Shown piece by piece: positions 37,612 through 47,242 of a DNA stretch of 64,000 nucleotides. Numbering within the stretch: position 1 is the first letter of the stretch; each line of letters begins with the position of its first letter. A program made the translations under genes and the position numbers. This DNA is from Methanobacteriota archaeon (lineage in GTDB: Archaea; Thermoplasmatota; DTKX01; VGTL01): contig VGTL01000005.1 in assembly GCA_016874675.1 (NCBI GenBank), forward strand, positions 1-64,000. Direction: 5' to 3'. A model generated the notes under the pieces. The model saw only the letters and a list, made by a program, of their open reading frames with translations. It made no database searches and had not been told where the DNA came from.

Positions 37612-37926
37612 TCAGCCGAAGAGCGCGCTGAGCCCGGCCGCGGCCTCTTCCTCAGACACGGTCTTCTCTTCCTTCTTCTCCTTCCTCTCCTCTTTCTTCT
37701 CCTCCTTCTTCGGCTCGGCTGCCGGCGCCGCGGCGGGTGCCACGGCCGCGGTGGCTATGGCCTTCGCTATGTCGACGCCCTGGAGCGCGGCCACGAGGGC
37801 CTTCGCCCGGGTCTGGTCGACGGCCACGCCAGCTGCCTTGAGCACCCCGGCGATGCCCTCCTCGGTGACGGGCTTGCCGGCGGCGTGCAGGAGGAGCGCG
37901 CTGTACACATACTCCATCTTTTTCAT
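37612..37926 (-). CDS. rpl12: Large ribosomal subunit protein P1/L12 (archaeal)
   Basis: [34 protein letters not shown]; charged [16 protein letters not shown] hinge; C-terminal [10 protein letters not shown]. Confidence 0.95.
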   Translation of the reverse strand: MKKMEYVYSALLLHAAGKPVTEEGIAGVLKAAGVAVDQTRAKALVAALQGVDIAKAIATAAVAPAAAPAAEPKKEEKKEERKEKKEEKTVSEEEAAAGLSALFG

Positions 37927-37978
37927 CCTCCTAGGGTCTCGTCCACTGTCTCTACGGTCTCACATCCACGGTTGATAG

Positions 37979-38839
37979 TCAGACTCCGGCCGCCGAGGAG
38001 AGGGCCCTCGCCTGGGCGCCGGCCCTCCCGATGAGCAGCTCTATGGTGTCCTTGGTCGGTATGCCGGCCTCCAAGGCCAGCCCCATGGCCTCCATCCGGG
38101 CCTTTGCTATGAGCGGCCGGATGGTGAAGGGGGTCGGGTAGGCGGATAACATCGCCAGCTTGAACGCCTGGGCCGCCGCCAGGCCCATCTCCCCCATTAT
38201 CTTGACCTCGTCGATGGCCAGGAGGTTCGCAGGGTAGACCGTCCCGGCCTCCCAGGCCGCCTGCAGGTCCAGCCCCACGACCAGCGGGTGGATCTCCAGC
38301 TTGGCGAGCATGGGCGCAAGCTCCCGGGGGATGCGGTCGCCCTTCCTCACCAGGGTCTTGTCCTTCTTGATGAGCACCTTGCCGCCCTCTATGCCGGCCG
38401 GGATGCCGGCCTTCTGCAGCTCGCCCACAATCGGGCCGGGCTTGAAGGAGGTCTCGCCCTCGCTGACCTTGATGTCGTCGGGCGCCAACTCGCCCCCCTT
38501 CGCGGGCGAGGGCATCTTGGTCGCCTCCATCTGCTTGAAGAGGAGGAAGGGGTTGAGGTCGGTCGCCACCAGGGCGGTCTGGGACTGGATGGCGCCCGCC
38601 AGGCCCTTGAGGCCTGGCTTTCCCTTCTCCATCTCCAAGAGCGCCAGCCGGAAGAGGTTGTTCTTCGAGACCACTATCTCGGCCTTGCCCCGGAGCATCC
38701 CGCGTATCTTCTGGAGCTGGGGGCCGGGGATGCCCGCCACCTTCGCGATGGCGATTATCTTGTGGTCCCGGATGAGCTGGTTGAGCCTCTGGAGCTGCTC
38801 CTTCTTTGCCGGTGCCACGTGTGCCTGCCGCTTTGCCAT
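37979..38839 (-). CDS. rpl10: Large ribosomal subunit protein L10/P0
   Basis: LNQLIRDHKIIAIAKVAGIPGPQLQKIRGMLRGKAEIVVSKNNLFRLAL; position between L1 and P1. Confidence 0.95.
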   Translation of the reverse strand: MAKRQAHVAPAKKEQLQRLNQLIRDHKIIAIAKVAGIPGPQLQKIRGMLRGKAEIVVSKNNLFRLALLEMEKGKPGLKGLAGAIQSQTALVATDLNPFLLFKQMEATKMPSPAKGGELAPDDIKVSEGETSFKPGPIVGELQKAGIPAGIEGGKVLIKKDKTLVRKGDRIPRELAPMLAKLEIHPLVVGLDLQAAWEAGTVYPANLLAIDEVKIMGEMGLAAAQAFKLAMLSAYPTPFTIRPLIAKARMEAMGLALEAGIPTKDTIELLIGRAGAQARALSSAAGV

Positions 38840-38849
38840 TCTCTCCACC

Positions 38850-39488
38850 TCACATGATCTTCATGGCCGGGCCCATCGTCGTCTTGACGAACACGGAGTG
38901 TATGTTGGCCGGGCCGCGCTCGAGCCTTGCGAGTATCCTCTTCATCACCGCGTCCACGTTGGCCGCCAGGTCCTCGGCGCTCATGTCGCGGGAGCCGACG
39001 GTCGCGTGGAAGGTCCGCCGGTCACGGCTCCGGACCTTCACCGAGTTCCGGACGGCGTTGAGCACGGGCGAGGGGTCGGAGCCGGGCGGGATGGGCCGGG
39101 GCATCTTCCCCCGCGGGGCGAGGACCTTGCCCAGCTTCTTGCCTATGGTGGGCATGAGCGGGGCCTCCGCCACGAAGTACTGGTGGCCCAGCGCCAGCTT
39201 GCGGGCGTCCCGCTTGTTGTCCGCGAGCTTGTCGATGTCCTCCGGGGTGAGGACCCGGTCGGCCACGTTCTTGGCCTTGGAGGTCATTTCGTTCGTGCCA
39301 AAGAGCGCCACCTTCACCCCCTTGCCGCGGCTCTTGGGCAGCGGGATGTCCTCGTCTATCCTGTTTTTGGGCACGGAGAGGTCCACGTCCTTGAGGTTGA
39401 TGCAGATCTCGACGCTCTCCTTGAACTTCCTGGGCTTGGCCCCCTCGAGAGCCTTCCGGATGCCTTCGAGTACCTTGTCTTCCGCCAT
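38850..39488 (-). CDS. rpl1: Large ribosomal subunit protein L1
   Basis: RKFKESVEICINLKDVDLSVPKNRIDEDIPLP, GKVLAPRGKMPRPIPP, NIHSVFVKTTMGPAMKI. Confidence 0.95.
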   Translation of the reverse strand: MAEDKVLEGIRKALEGAKPRKFKESVEICINLKDVDLSVPKNRIDEDIPLPKSRGKGVKVALFGTNEMTSKAKNVADRVLTPEDIDKLADNKRDARKLALGHQYFVAEAPLMPTIGKKLGKVLAPRGKMPRPIPPGSDPSPVLNAVRNSVKVRSRDRRTFHATVGSRDMSAEDLAANVDAVMKRILARLERGPANIHSVFVKTTMGPAMKIM

Positions 39489-39611
39489 GTGCTCACCCCT
39501 GTAGTGCCCGTTGAACACCTGTTCGAGGGTGGTCCCCTCTTCTACAGGGCAGTTATCGCCAGTGCAGCGTCCTCAAGCAGCTTCTACTAAATGAACGTTT
39601 CGGGGCAGCAG

Positions 39612-39731
39612 GCAGCGGGAGGGAAGGGGAGCGGGGAGCGGGCAGCGGGAGGGAAGGGGAGCGGGGAGCGGGCAGCGGGAGGGAAGGGGAGCGGGGAGCG
39701 GGCAGCGGGAGGGAAGGGGAGCGGGGAGCGG
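39612..39731. repeat. Tandem repeat, 4 exact 30-bp units
   Basis: (gcagcgggagggaaggggagcggggagcgg)x4. Confidence 0.9.
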
Positions 39732-39787
39732 GCAGCGGGGAGCGGTGACGGAACGGCGCCAGTCGTCCACCGCTCCCCGCTGCCCGC
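39728..39787 (-). repeat. 60-bp hairpin element, copy B (inverted relative to copy A)
   Basis: GCGGGCAGCGGGGAGCGGTGACGGAACGGCGCCAGTCGTCCACCGCTCCCCGCTGCCCGC; 20-bp perfect arms. Confidence 0.9.
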
Positions 39788-39800
39788 TGCCCGCCGCCCC

Positions 39801-40598
39801 TTATTTGACCACCATCACCGCCGACGGACAGCCCTTGAGCACCTGGTCCGTGACGGAGCCCGGGCCCTCCCGGCCGGCCTCCCCGCCCGAGCCGCCTATC
39901 ACGACGAGGCCGATGGCCCTCTCCTGGGCCAGCCGGATGACCTTCTCGGCCGGCTTTCCGAGCCGAAGATCCATGTCGACGGTGAGGCCCCTCTGGGCCA
40001 TATCGAGGTGCCACTCGAGTATCTTGGCGCCCGTCGGGCTCTCGGAGGGCGGCACCAGCCCCTCGTTTTTTATCTCCACGAGCCTCAGGCGCGCCCGGGC
40101 CCTGAGCGCTATCTCCCCGGCCACGTCGAGCGCCCGCTGCGAGCTCCGGGAGCCGTCGTAGGCGACCAGGAGCGTCTTCAGGGGCAGCAGGTTGCGCACG
40201 ACTATGACCGGGCTGCGGGCGTAGTGGCTCACCTTCTCGCTGACGCTGTCGACCAGAAAGTCTGGGATGTCCAGCACGCTCCGGCCGCCCATTATGACCA
40301 GGTCGCACTTCTCCGAGAGCACCGTGGCGCATATGCGGCCGGCGACCGGGCCCTCCAGGACCAGGGAGGTGGCGGCGATTCCCTTGCGGCGCAGCGCCCT
40401 TTCCGAGACATCGAGCACCTCGGCGGCCATCTCGCCGGGATTGGTGCCCACCTTCTCCTGGCGCGCGATCATCTCGGGCGATATTACATGGAGCAGGACG
40501 ATCTCGGAACCGAAGGCCTTGAAGAAGTACTCCGAGTAGAGAACCGCCTCGACCGACGGCCTCGAGCCGTCCACGGGCACCAGGATCCTTTGGAACAT
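39801..40598 (-). CDS. Tandem universal stress protein (UspA) domains
   Basis: ILVPVDGSRPSVEAVLYSEYFFKAFGSEIVLLHV...CDLVIMGGRS; second TLLVAYDGSRSSQRAL...IGLVVIGGSGGEAGREGPGSVTDQVLKGCPSAVMVV. Confidence 0.9.
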   Translation of the reverse strand: MFQRILVPVDGSRPSVEAVLYSEYFFKAFGSEIVLLHVISPEMIARQEKVGTNPGEMAAEVLDVSERALRRKGIAATSLVLEGPVAGRICATVLSEKCDLVIMGGRSVLDIPDFLVDSVSEKVSHYARSPVIVVRNLLPLKTLLVAYDGSRSSQRALDVAGEIALRARARLRLVEIKNEGLVPPSESPTGAKILEWHLDMAQRGLTVDMDLRLGKPAEKVIRLAQERAIGLVVIGGSGGEAGREGPGSVTDQVLKGCPSAVMVVK

Positions 40599-40654
40599 TG
40601 TCACCTGTCCGGCGCGGCGCCGGCTCCGTCCGTGGAGAGTGAGACCGGTGATGC

Positions 40655-41131
40655 TCAGCCCTTGAGCAGGCCGTCGTGCTTGCCCTCGTCTATCTCCCGC
40701 TGGACCTCGCGGGGGTCCTTGCCCTCGACGGTCACGCCCATGGAGACGCAGGCCCCGATGACCTCCTTCACGGCGTTGCGCAGGTTCCGGCCCAGAAGCG
40801 AATCCTGCTTCATGCGCGCGATCTTCCTGGCCTGCTCTATCGAGAGGTCCCCGACCTTGTCGGTCCTGGGCTTCCCGGAGCCCTTCTCGGCGCCCAGCTC
40901 CTTCAGGATGAGGGCGGAGGTCGGCGGCGTGCCGACCTCGACCGTGAAGCTGCGGTCCTTCTCGACCACTATCTTGACGGGCACCTTCATGCCCGTGAAG
41001 GCCCTGGTCTTCTCGTTGATGGCCGCCACCACCTGGATGACGTTCACCCCCAGGGGCCCCAGCACGGGGCCCAGCGGCTGGCCCGGCGTGGCCTTCCCGC
41101 CGTCCACGAGCACTTCCACCTTCTCGGCCAT
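40655..41131 (-). CDS. rpl11: Large ribosomal subunit protein L11
   Basis: [35 protein letters not shown]. Confidence 0.95.
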   Translation of the reverse strand: MAEKVEVLVDGGKATPGQPLGPVLGPLGVNVIQVVAAINEKTRAFTGMKVPVKIVVEKDRSFTVEVGTPPTSALILKELGAEKGSGKPRTDKVGDLSIEQARKIARMKQDSLLGRNLRNAVKEVIGACVSMGVTVEGKDPREVQREIDEGKHDGLLKG

Positions 41132-41159
41132 TGTGTCTGTCCTCCAGCTTGGAACCGGA

Positions 41160-41690
41160 CTACTTCTCCTCCTTCTCTATGACGCGCACGCAGTCCCCCT
41201 TCACCGTCACGGGGATGGATATGAGGGCCTCGAAGAGCTCGACTGTGATCTCCTCCTTGGCCTCGTCGATCTGCTGGACCCGGGCCTTCTCGCCCTTGAA
41301 GGGCCCCGACACCAGCTCCACTATGTCCCCCTCGACGATGCCCGCCACCAGGGGCTTGGGCGTCAGGAGGTGGGATATCTGGCCCATCGTGGTGCTGCCC
41401 TCGACGACGCCGCGCACCTTGGGGATGCCCTTGATGAGGTTCTTGAACTCGTCTATGTCGTCGGACTCGACCAGGAGGTACCCCCGGAGGGTCGCCGGCG
41501 AGAGAATCGATGAGACCTTGGCCCCCCGGCGCTTCACGCGCCCGGCGATGGCCTCGGCGACTATCTTCTCGTGGCCTATGGAGGTCTTGATGATGATTAT
41601 CTGGGGCTTTTCGCCCGGAGGGGCGTCCGGGTCCACCGGGGCCGCCGGCCTTTCGGGAGCCTTTGACGCGCTCTTGACAGTGTCGGCCAA
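41160..41690 (-). CDS. spt5: Transcription elongation factor Spt5 (NusG-like)
   Basis: [19 protein letters not shown]...[50 protein letters not shown]. Confidence 0.95.
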   Translation of the reverse strand: MADTVKSASKAPERPAAPVDPDAPPGEKPQIIIIKTSIGHEKIVAEAIAGRVKRRGAKVSSILSPATLRGYLLVESDDIDEFKNLIKGIPKVRGVVEGSTTMGQISHLLTPKPLVAGIVEGDIVELVSGPFKGEKARVQQIDEAKEEITVELFEALISIPVTVKGDCVRVIEKEEK

Positions 41691-41706
41691 TCCATCATCC
41701 CCGGGT

Positions 41707-41946
41707 TCAGATTCCCAGAAGGCTGCGGAAGAAGGCCGGGCCGTTGTTCCAGATGAGGTAGATCAGGAACCCGAGCGCGCCGATGGTTATCGCCCCGATG
41801 CTGGTTATCTGGAGCGTGCGCTTGTACTCCTCGGCATCGGGCTTCTTGGCCATCTTGAGCACCCGGCCGTACTTGCCGCTGCCCAGGCCCTTGACGTAGC
41901 CCTCGGCCCACCTTTGCCCCTTCCAGGATATCTCCATTATGTCCAT
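41707..41946 (-). CDS. secE: Preprotein translocase subunit SecE/Sec61-gamma
   Basis: KMAKKPDAEEYKRTLQITSIGAITIGALGFLIYLI; canonical position next to spt5. Confidence 0.9.
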   Translation of the reverse strand: MDIMEISWKGQRWAEGYVKGLGSGKYGRVLKMAKKPDAEEYKRTLQITSIGAITIGALGFLIYLIWNNGPAFFRSLLGI

Positions 41947-41950
41947 CGGA

Positions 41951-43078
41951 CTATCTCCTTACGTAATCTATGCCGTGCGGCGCGGTGAGCTGGACGCGGC
42001 TGCCGGGCCCCAGGATCTGCCGGCTCCTCACGCCGGTCAGCACCACCATCACCCGCAGCGTGTGCTCGAGCGCCGGGTCCACCGCCGCACCCCAGATTAT
42101 CCGGGCGCCGGGGTTGATGCGGTTGTGCACCTCCTCGACGACTCGCTCGGCCTCCGACACGGTCATGTCCGGGCCCCCGGTCACGTTGACGAGGGCGCCC
42201 GAGGCGCCGCTCACGTCCACCTCTAGCAGGGGCGAGTTGATGGCCTCGTTCACCGCGTCCAGGGCGCGGTTGTCCTCCTCCGCCTCTCCCAGGCCTATCA
42301 TCGCGACGCCGCCGCCCTTGAGGATCGTCCGAAGATCGGCGAAGTCCAGATTGACCAGCCCGGGCTTGGTTATTATCTCGGAGATGCCCTTGATGGAGCG
42401 CATGAGCACCTCGTCGGCCACCTTGAAGGCGGCGTTGAGCGAAAGGCGCGGGACCAGCTCGAGCAGCTTGTCGTTGGGGACGACGATCACGGTGTCCGCA
42501 TTCGACCGAAGCTGCTCCAGGCCCCACTCGGCGTTCTCCATTCGGACCACGCCCTCCGCCCGGAAGGGCAGCGTGACGACGCCGATGACCAGGGCGCCCA
42601 GGTCCTTGGCGATCTTGGAGACGACCGAGGCAGAGCCGGTGCCGGTTCCCCCGCCCAGGCCGCAGGTCACGAAGCAGATGTCGGCGCCGTTGAGGGCGGC
42701 CTTGAGCTCTTCTTCGGACTCGCGGGCCGCCTCCTCCCCCACCTGGGGGAGAGCGCCGGCGCCCAGGCCGCGCGTCACGCGCCGGCCCAAAAGGATCTTT
42801 CGCGGGGAGTGGATGGCCAGAAGGTGCTGGGCGTCAGTGTTGGCCGCGTAGAGCTGCACGCCCGGGATGCCCGCCTCAACGATGCGGTTGATGGTGTTGC
42901 AGCCCGCGCCGCCGCACCCGATTATCTTGATGCAGGTGCGCAGTCCCTGGAGCACCTTCTCCAGTTCCTCGTCGTCCCGCCCCAGAGGCTCGGCCGGCGC
43001 CTCCGGTACCGGCGGTGCGGCCGTGGCGGGCCTCTCGCCCGGAGGCCTGGCCAGCATCTCCCTGATTATGGATTTCAT
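41951..43078 (-). CDS. ftsZ: Cell division protein FtsZ (paralog A)
   Basis: [58 protein letters not shown]. Confidence 0.95.
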   Translation of the reverse strand: MKSIIREMLARPPGERPATAAPPVPEAPAEPLGRDDEELEKVLQGLRTCIKIIGCGGAGCNTINRIVEAGIPGVQLYAANTDAQHLLAIHSPRKILLGRRVTRGLGAGALPQVGEEAARESEEELKAALNGADICFVTCGLGGGTGTGSASVVSKIAKDLGALVIGVVTLPFRAEGVVRMENAEWGLEQLRSNADTVIVVPNDKLLELVPRLSLNAAFKVADEVLMRSIKGISEIITKPGLVNLDFADLRTILKGGGVAMIGLGEAEEDNRALDAVNEAINSPLLEVDVSGASGALVNVTGGPDMTVSEAERVVEEVHNRINPGARIIWGAAVDPALEHTLRVMVVLTGVRSRQILGPGSRVQLTAPHGIDYVRR

Positions 43079-43204
43079 GGTCTTCCCCTCCTTTCCGGCC
43101 CGCGCCCCCCGATGGTCCACCCTAGTTTATCGTCGCCTTTGGCGTCGCGGGCCACGCCTTCTCTCCAATCATGTTGGCATTTTAATACGTTTCGGTATCG
43201 GAAT

Positions 43205-43325
43205 CCGGGTGCCGGGTGCCGGGACGGATCCGGAATCTGGAGGATGGTTTCCGCTCGTTTCATTTTGCAGTCCGGCACCCGGCACCCTGCACCCTGCACC
43301 CGGCACCCGGCCCCCGGCACCCTGT
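43205..43325. repeat. Heptanucleotide repeat, opposing tracts, between ftsZ paralogs
   Basis: gggtgccgggtgccggg / ccggcacccggcaccctgcaccctgcacccggcacccggc. Confidence 0.75.
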
Positions 43326-43333
43326 CGTTGCGC

Positions 43334-44461
43334 CTACCTCACAAACTCCAGCCCCTTCGCGGCCGGGCCGGGGGACCACTGGAACTTGCTCTTGACGCCG
43401 GTGACGACCAGCATTACGCGCATGGTGTGCTCCAAAGCGGGGTCCACGGAGCAGCCCCAGATTATCCGGGCCATCGGGTTGATGCGGGCGCCCACTATCT
43501 CGGCGATCTTCTCCGCCTCGGTGACGGTCATGTCCGAGCCGCCCGAGACGCTGATGAGGGCCCCCGTGGCGCCGGCGACATCCACGTCGAGCAGGGGGGA
43601 GTTCAGCGCCTCCATGACGGCGTCGTTGGCCTTGGTGTCGCCCTCGCCCTCGCCCATGCCTATCATCGCCACGCCGCCGCCCTTGAGGATGGTCTTGAGG
43701 TCGGAGAAGTCGAGGTTGACGAGGCCGGGCCGGGTGATTATCTCGGCGATGCCCTTTATGGCCCGCATGAGCACCTCGTCGGCGACCTTGAAGGCGGCGT
43801 CCAGCGGCAGCCTGGGCACGAGCTGCAGGAGCTTGTCGTTGGGGACCACTATCACGGTGTCGCACTGCTTGGTCAGGCGGTCCAGGCCGTCGGCTGCGTT
43901 TTGCATTCGCATCGCGCCCTCGGCCTTGAAGGGCATGGTCACGACGCCTATCACGAGCGCGCCGGCGTCCCTGGCGAGCTTGGCGATGAAGGGCGCCGAG
44001 CCCGTCCCGGTGCCCCCGCCCATGCCGCAGGTGATGAAGGCGATGTCCGTGCCGTTCATCACGGGCTTGAGGTCGTCCTCGGCCTCCTTCGCCGCCTCCT
44101 CGCCTATCTGGGGTATCGCGCCCGCGCCCAGCCCGCGCGTGCACCTCCTGCCGAGGAGGAACTTGCGCGGGGCGTGGACCGTGAGCAGGTGCTTGGCGTC
44201 GGTGTTCATGGCGAACATCTCGGCGCCCACGATGCCGGCCTCGACGAGGCGGTTTATCGTGTTGGAGCCGCCGCCGCCGCAGCCGAAGACCTTTATCTTG
44301 ACCTTCATCCCCTGGAGTATCTCCTCGAGCTCGCTGTCGTCCGCTCCCGGCTCCATGCCCGCCGGGGGCGCTGCGGGCGCGGGCTGCGAGATGTCGGGTC
44401 CCCTTCGAGAAAGCGCGTCGGTAACGATCGATTTCACCGTGGCACACTCCGTTTGCCGCAA
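43334..44461 (-). CDS. ftsZ: Cell division protein FtsZ (paralog B); start may be GTG at 44437
   Basis: [62 protein letters not shown]. Confidence 0.95.
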   Translation of the reverse strand: MRQTECATVKSIVTDALSRRGPDISQPAPAAPPAGMEPGADDSELEEILQGMKVKIKVFGCGGGGSNTINRLVEAGIVGAEMFAMNTDAKHLLTVHAPRKFLLGRRCTRGLGAGAIPQIGEEAAKEAEDDLKPVMNGTDIAFITCGMGGGTGTGSAPFIAKLARDAGALVIGVVTMPFKAEGAMRMQNAADGLDRLTKQCDTVIVVPNDKLLQLVPRLPLDAAFKVADEVLMRAIKGIAEIITRPGLVNLDFSDLKTILKGGGVAMIGMGEGEGDTKANDAVMEALNSPLLDVDVAGATGALISVSGGSDMTVTEAEKIAEIVGARINPMARIIWGCSVDPALEHTMRVMLVVTGVKSKFQWSPGPAAKGLEFVR

Positions 44462-44483
44462 ACGACATGAACGATATGAGAAG

Positions 44484-44496
44484 ATTTATAATTAAC
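44484..44496 (-). promoter_or_regulatory. Candidate TATA box for the ftsZ/ribosomal block
   Basis: atttataattaac immediately upstream of ftsZ on the minus strand. Confidence 0.35.
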
Positions 44497-44500
44497 TCTA

Positions 44501-44650
44501 GGAAGGGGCAGCGGGCAGCGGGCAGCGGACGGAGCACAGGGTTCGGCGGGCAGGGGGAAGAACGGGGGTCCGGGGGTTGTTTTGCAGAAACAACAACCGA
44601 TTCCTCGCCCTTGATTCCCCACCCCGCACCCTGCACCCTGCACCGGGGTT
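44501..44650. repeat. Heptanucleotide repeat, opposing tracts
   Basis: gcagcgg gcagcgg gcagcgg ... cccaccccgcaccctgcaccctgcaccgggg. Confidence 0.65.
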
Positions 44651-44811
44651 CGTCCCGGCCGTTTCACGGTTTTTCACCTTTTTTTTCTGAATCGGCAAAT
44701 ATTGCGAACATCAATAATGGTGTGCGTGAAGAGCGCGGCGCCGCCCCGATGTCTGCATGGACCGGAAGGGCGCGCCCCGCCTTGCCTTTTGCGAAACCCC
44801 GGTGATGAACG

Positions 44812-45954
44812 ATGAACGCCAACCTGGGACAGCTCGCTTCCCTGCCTGCCTCCATCCATGACCTCCCGGAGCCCCGGCTCCGGGGCGCGCTGCCGGAGCC
44901 CCGCTCGAGGGGCCGGCGCATCCGCAGGATCTTCGAGGACTCCGAGGAAGCGCGCTACCCGGTGCTCAAGGTCTCTCCCGACGGCATCCTCCTTCATGCC
45001 AACCGGACCGGCCGGGAGCTCCTGGCCCCGCTGGGTTACGGCATCGGCCAGAACCTGCCCGAGCAGCTCTGCGGGCTGCTCCCGGAGGTGCTGCGCAGCG
45101 GCGTGGGCGAGGACATCGAGCTCCGGGCGGGCGAGGAGAGCTTCGTCTTCACGGTCATGCCGCGGCCGCTCGCGGGCCCCGAGGGCCCCGGACGCGTCGC
45201 CAGCGCGCCGGCGGAGGGGTCCCCGGAGAACCCCGGCGCCCTGCTCGACGAGCTGCCCATATTCTTCTACCGGACCCGGTTCAACGGGAACGCCGGAAAG
45301 GGCTGGGTGAGCCCCGGCGTCAAGCCCGTCACAGGGTTCGACGCGGAGCAGTACCTGTCCTCGCCGGGGTTTTGGGAGTCGCGGCTCCACCCGGAGGACT
45401 TCTGGCGGGTGCTCAGGGCATTCCGGAAGGCAGGCTCCGTCGGAGGCGTGTCGCTGGAATACCGCTGGAGGCGTGCGGACGGCACCTACGCCTGGTTCCT
45501 TGACCAGGCGGTGCTCGCCAACGGCCACGGCGGCAACGGGCGGGTGCTGGTCGGGGCCCGGATGGACATCACATCGCGCAAGGAGTCCGAGCTGTGGAGG
45601 CAGGAGGGCCACGATTTCATGGAGGCGCTCCTGGGCGCCGTGTCGGACGGGGTGTGCCTGATGGACGACAGCGCCAACTTCATCTTCATGAGCGGGCCCC
45701 TGGAGAGGCTCCTGGGCTACCGGAGGGAGGAGTGGGCGCGCGGGACCATGCCGGCCGCCGTCCACCCCGACGACCAGCGCAGGCTGGCCTCGGCCGTGCT
45801 GGCCGCGGCCGGTGGCAGGAAGGCCGGCTGCCGGGCGCGTTTCCGGACGAGGAGCGGGGCGTACGTCGAGTTCGCGGCTGCCCTCTCCCCGTTCTCCTGG
45901 AAGGGACGGCCCCTGGCACTGGCATCCCTGAGCTGCGTCAACCGGCAGGGCTGA
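44812..45954 (+). CDS. PAS-domain sensor protein (no recognisable kinase domain)
   Basis: Multiple PAS/PAC signatures: YPVLKVSPDGILLHANRTGRELL, VSLEYRWRRADGTYAWFLDQAV...VGARMDITSRKESE, SDGVCLMDDSANFIFMSGPLERLLGYRREE. Confidence 0.8.
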   Translation: MNANLGQLASLPASIHDLPEPRLRGALPEPRSRGRRIRRIFEDSEEARYPVLKVSPDGILLHANRTGRELLAPLGYGIGQNLPEQLCGLLPEVLRSGVGEDIELRAGEESFVFTVMPRPLAGPEGPGRVASAPAEGSPENPGALLDELPIFFYRTRFNGNAGKGWVSPGVKPVTGFDAEQYLSSPGFWESRLHPEDFWRVLRAFRKAGSVGGVSLEYRWRRADGTYAWFLDQAVLANGHGGNGRVLVGARMDITSRKESELWRQEGHDFMEALLGAVSDGVCLMDDSANFIFMSGPLERLLGYRREEWARGTMPAAVHPDDQRRLASAVLAAAGGRKAGCRARFRTRSGAYVEFAAALSPFSWKGRPLALASLSCVNRQG

Positions 45955-45964
45955 ACGAGGTCCG

Positions 45965-47242
45965 TTGAAGGGCACAGGTGGGTCGTCCGTCGCGGGCGTC
46001 ATAGGGTGTGGGGCATTGGCCGGGCAAAAGGTCTTGGTGGTCGAGGACGAGAGCGTCATTGCGCTCGACCTGCAGCGGCGGCTGGAGGGCCTGGGCTACA
46101 CCGTTACCGGGACGGCCGGGACGGCCGATTCGGCGATGAGGCTGGCCCGGGCGCTCCGCCCGGACATAGTTCTCGTGGACATCGTCCTGCGCGGCCCCGA
46201 GGACGGGATAGAGCTCTCCTCGAGGATGCAGGCCGAGCTCGACCTTCCGGTCGTGTACGTCACGGCCCACTCCGACGACAGGACGGTCGCCCGGGCCAAG
46301 GCCACCGGGCCCTACGGCTATGTCACAAAGCCGGTGGACGACCGCCAGCTCCAGATCGTCATAGAGATGGCGGTCTACAAGCACGCGTCCGAGAGGGCGC
46401 TGCGCGAGAGCGAGGAGCGTTTCCGCCAGCTCGCGGAGGCCTCCTCGGAGGGAATGCTGGTGCACGACCGCGGGGTAATAGTGGACCTCAACGCCTGCAT
46501 GGCCCGCATGCTGGGATGCGCTCCCGAAGACGTCGTCGGAAAGCCCCTCTCCGGGCTCCTCGATGGGACCGAGGGGGGTTTGCGGGACATCGCGGAGGTG
46601 TTCGGGGACGACGGGCCCACCGAGGCCGTGCTGCGAACCAAGGACGGAACGGCTTTCCCCGTCGAGGTGGCCGGCCGCTCCATGCCTTTCAGGGGCCGGA
46701 CCGTCCGCGTTTCGGCGGTCCGGGACATCACGCATCGCCGGGAGATGGAGAGGCTCGTCCGGGAGAGGGCCCGGAGCGAGCTCTACGGGTTCGTCGTATC
46801 GGCGCTCCCGCTCATCGCCCCCGGGGCGCTCCAGACCGTGCGCGAGGACCTGCTGCGGACATTCGGGGACCGGTTCGAGCGCTACTTCCGGCCCAGGTAC
46901 GAAGCCGAGGAGGCCCCGACGCCCGGTGCTGAAACGGCCGGGGCGCTGGAGGGGCACCTCCGGTGGGCAACGGAGCTCTTCTCCAACTTCGGCATCGCCG
47001 CCCGAGGCTCCTGCGCGGACGGGACCGGCGTCCTGGAGTTCCAAAGCTGCCCGTGGATAGACTACTCGAGAAAGAACCCGGTTTTCTGCGTGCTGTGCCA
47101 GACGATGGTGTCCCGGAGCTTCGCCTGGGCCTGCCGCAATGGCGCGGTGGGGGTCAGGGGGACAATCGCGGGCGGCGCCAAGACCTGCCGGTTCGAGCTG
47201 AGGCCGCCGGGCCGGAAAAAGGGGGGGGAGGCGGGCGATTGA
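45965..47242 (+). CDS. Response regulator receiver - PAS - MetOD1-like output domain
   Basis: KVLVVEDESVIALDLQRRLEGLG...DIVLVDIVL...PYGYVTKPVDD; PAS; C-terminal CPWIDYSRKNPVFCVLCQTM...RGTIAGGAKTCRFEL. Confidence 0.85.
   Translation: MKGTGGSSVAGVIGCGALAGQKVLVVEDESVIALDLQRRLEGLGYTVTGTAGTADSAMRLARALRPDIVLVDIVLRGPEDGIELSSRMQAELDLPVVYVTAHSDDRTVARAKATGPYGYVTKPVDDRQLQIVIEMAVYKHASERALRESEERFRQLAEASSEGMLVHDRGVIVDLNACMARMLGCAPEDVVGKPLSGLLDGTEGGLRDIAEVFGDDGPTEAVLRTKDGTAFPVEVAGRSMPFRGRTVRVSAVRDITHRREMERLVRERARSELYGFVVSALPLIAPGALQTVREDLLRTFGDRFERYFRPRYEAEEAPTPGAETAGALEGHLRWATELFSNFGIAARGSCADGTGVLEFQSCPWIDYSRKNPVFCVLCQTMVSRSFAWACRNGAVGVRGTIAGGAKTCRFELRPPGRKKGGEAGD

Noticed and set aside
39612-39731. CRISPR array
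   Set aside because: Direct 30-bp repeats are contiguous with no unique spacers and no cas genes nearby.
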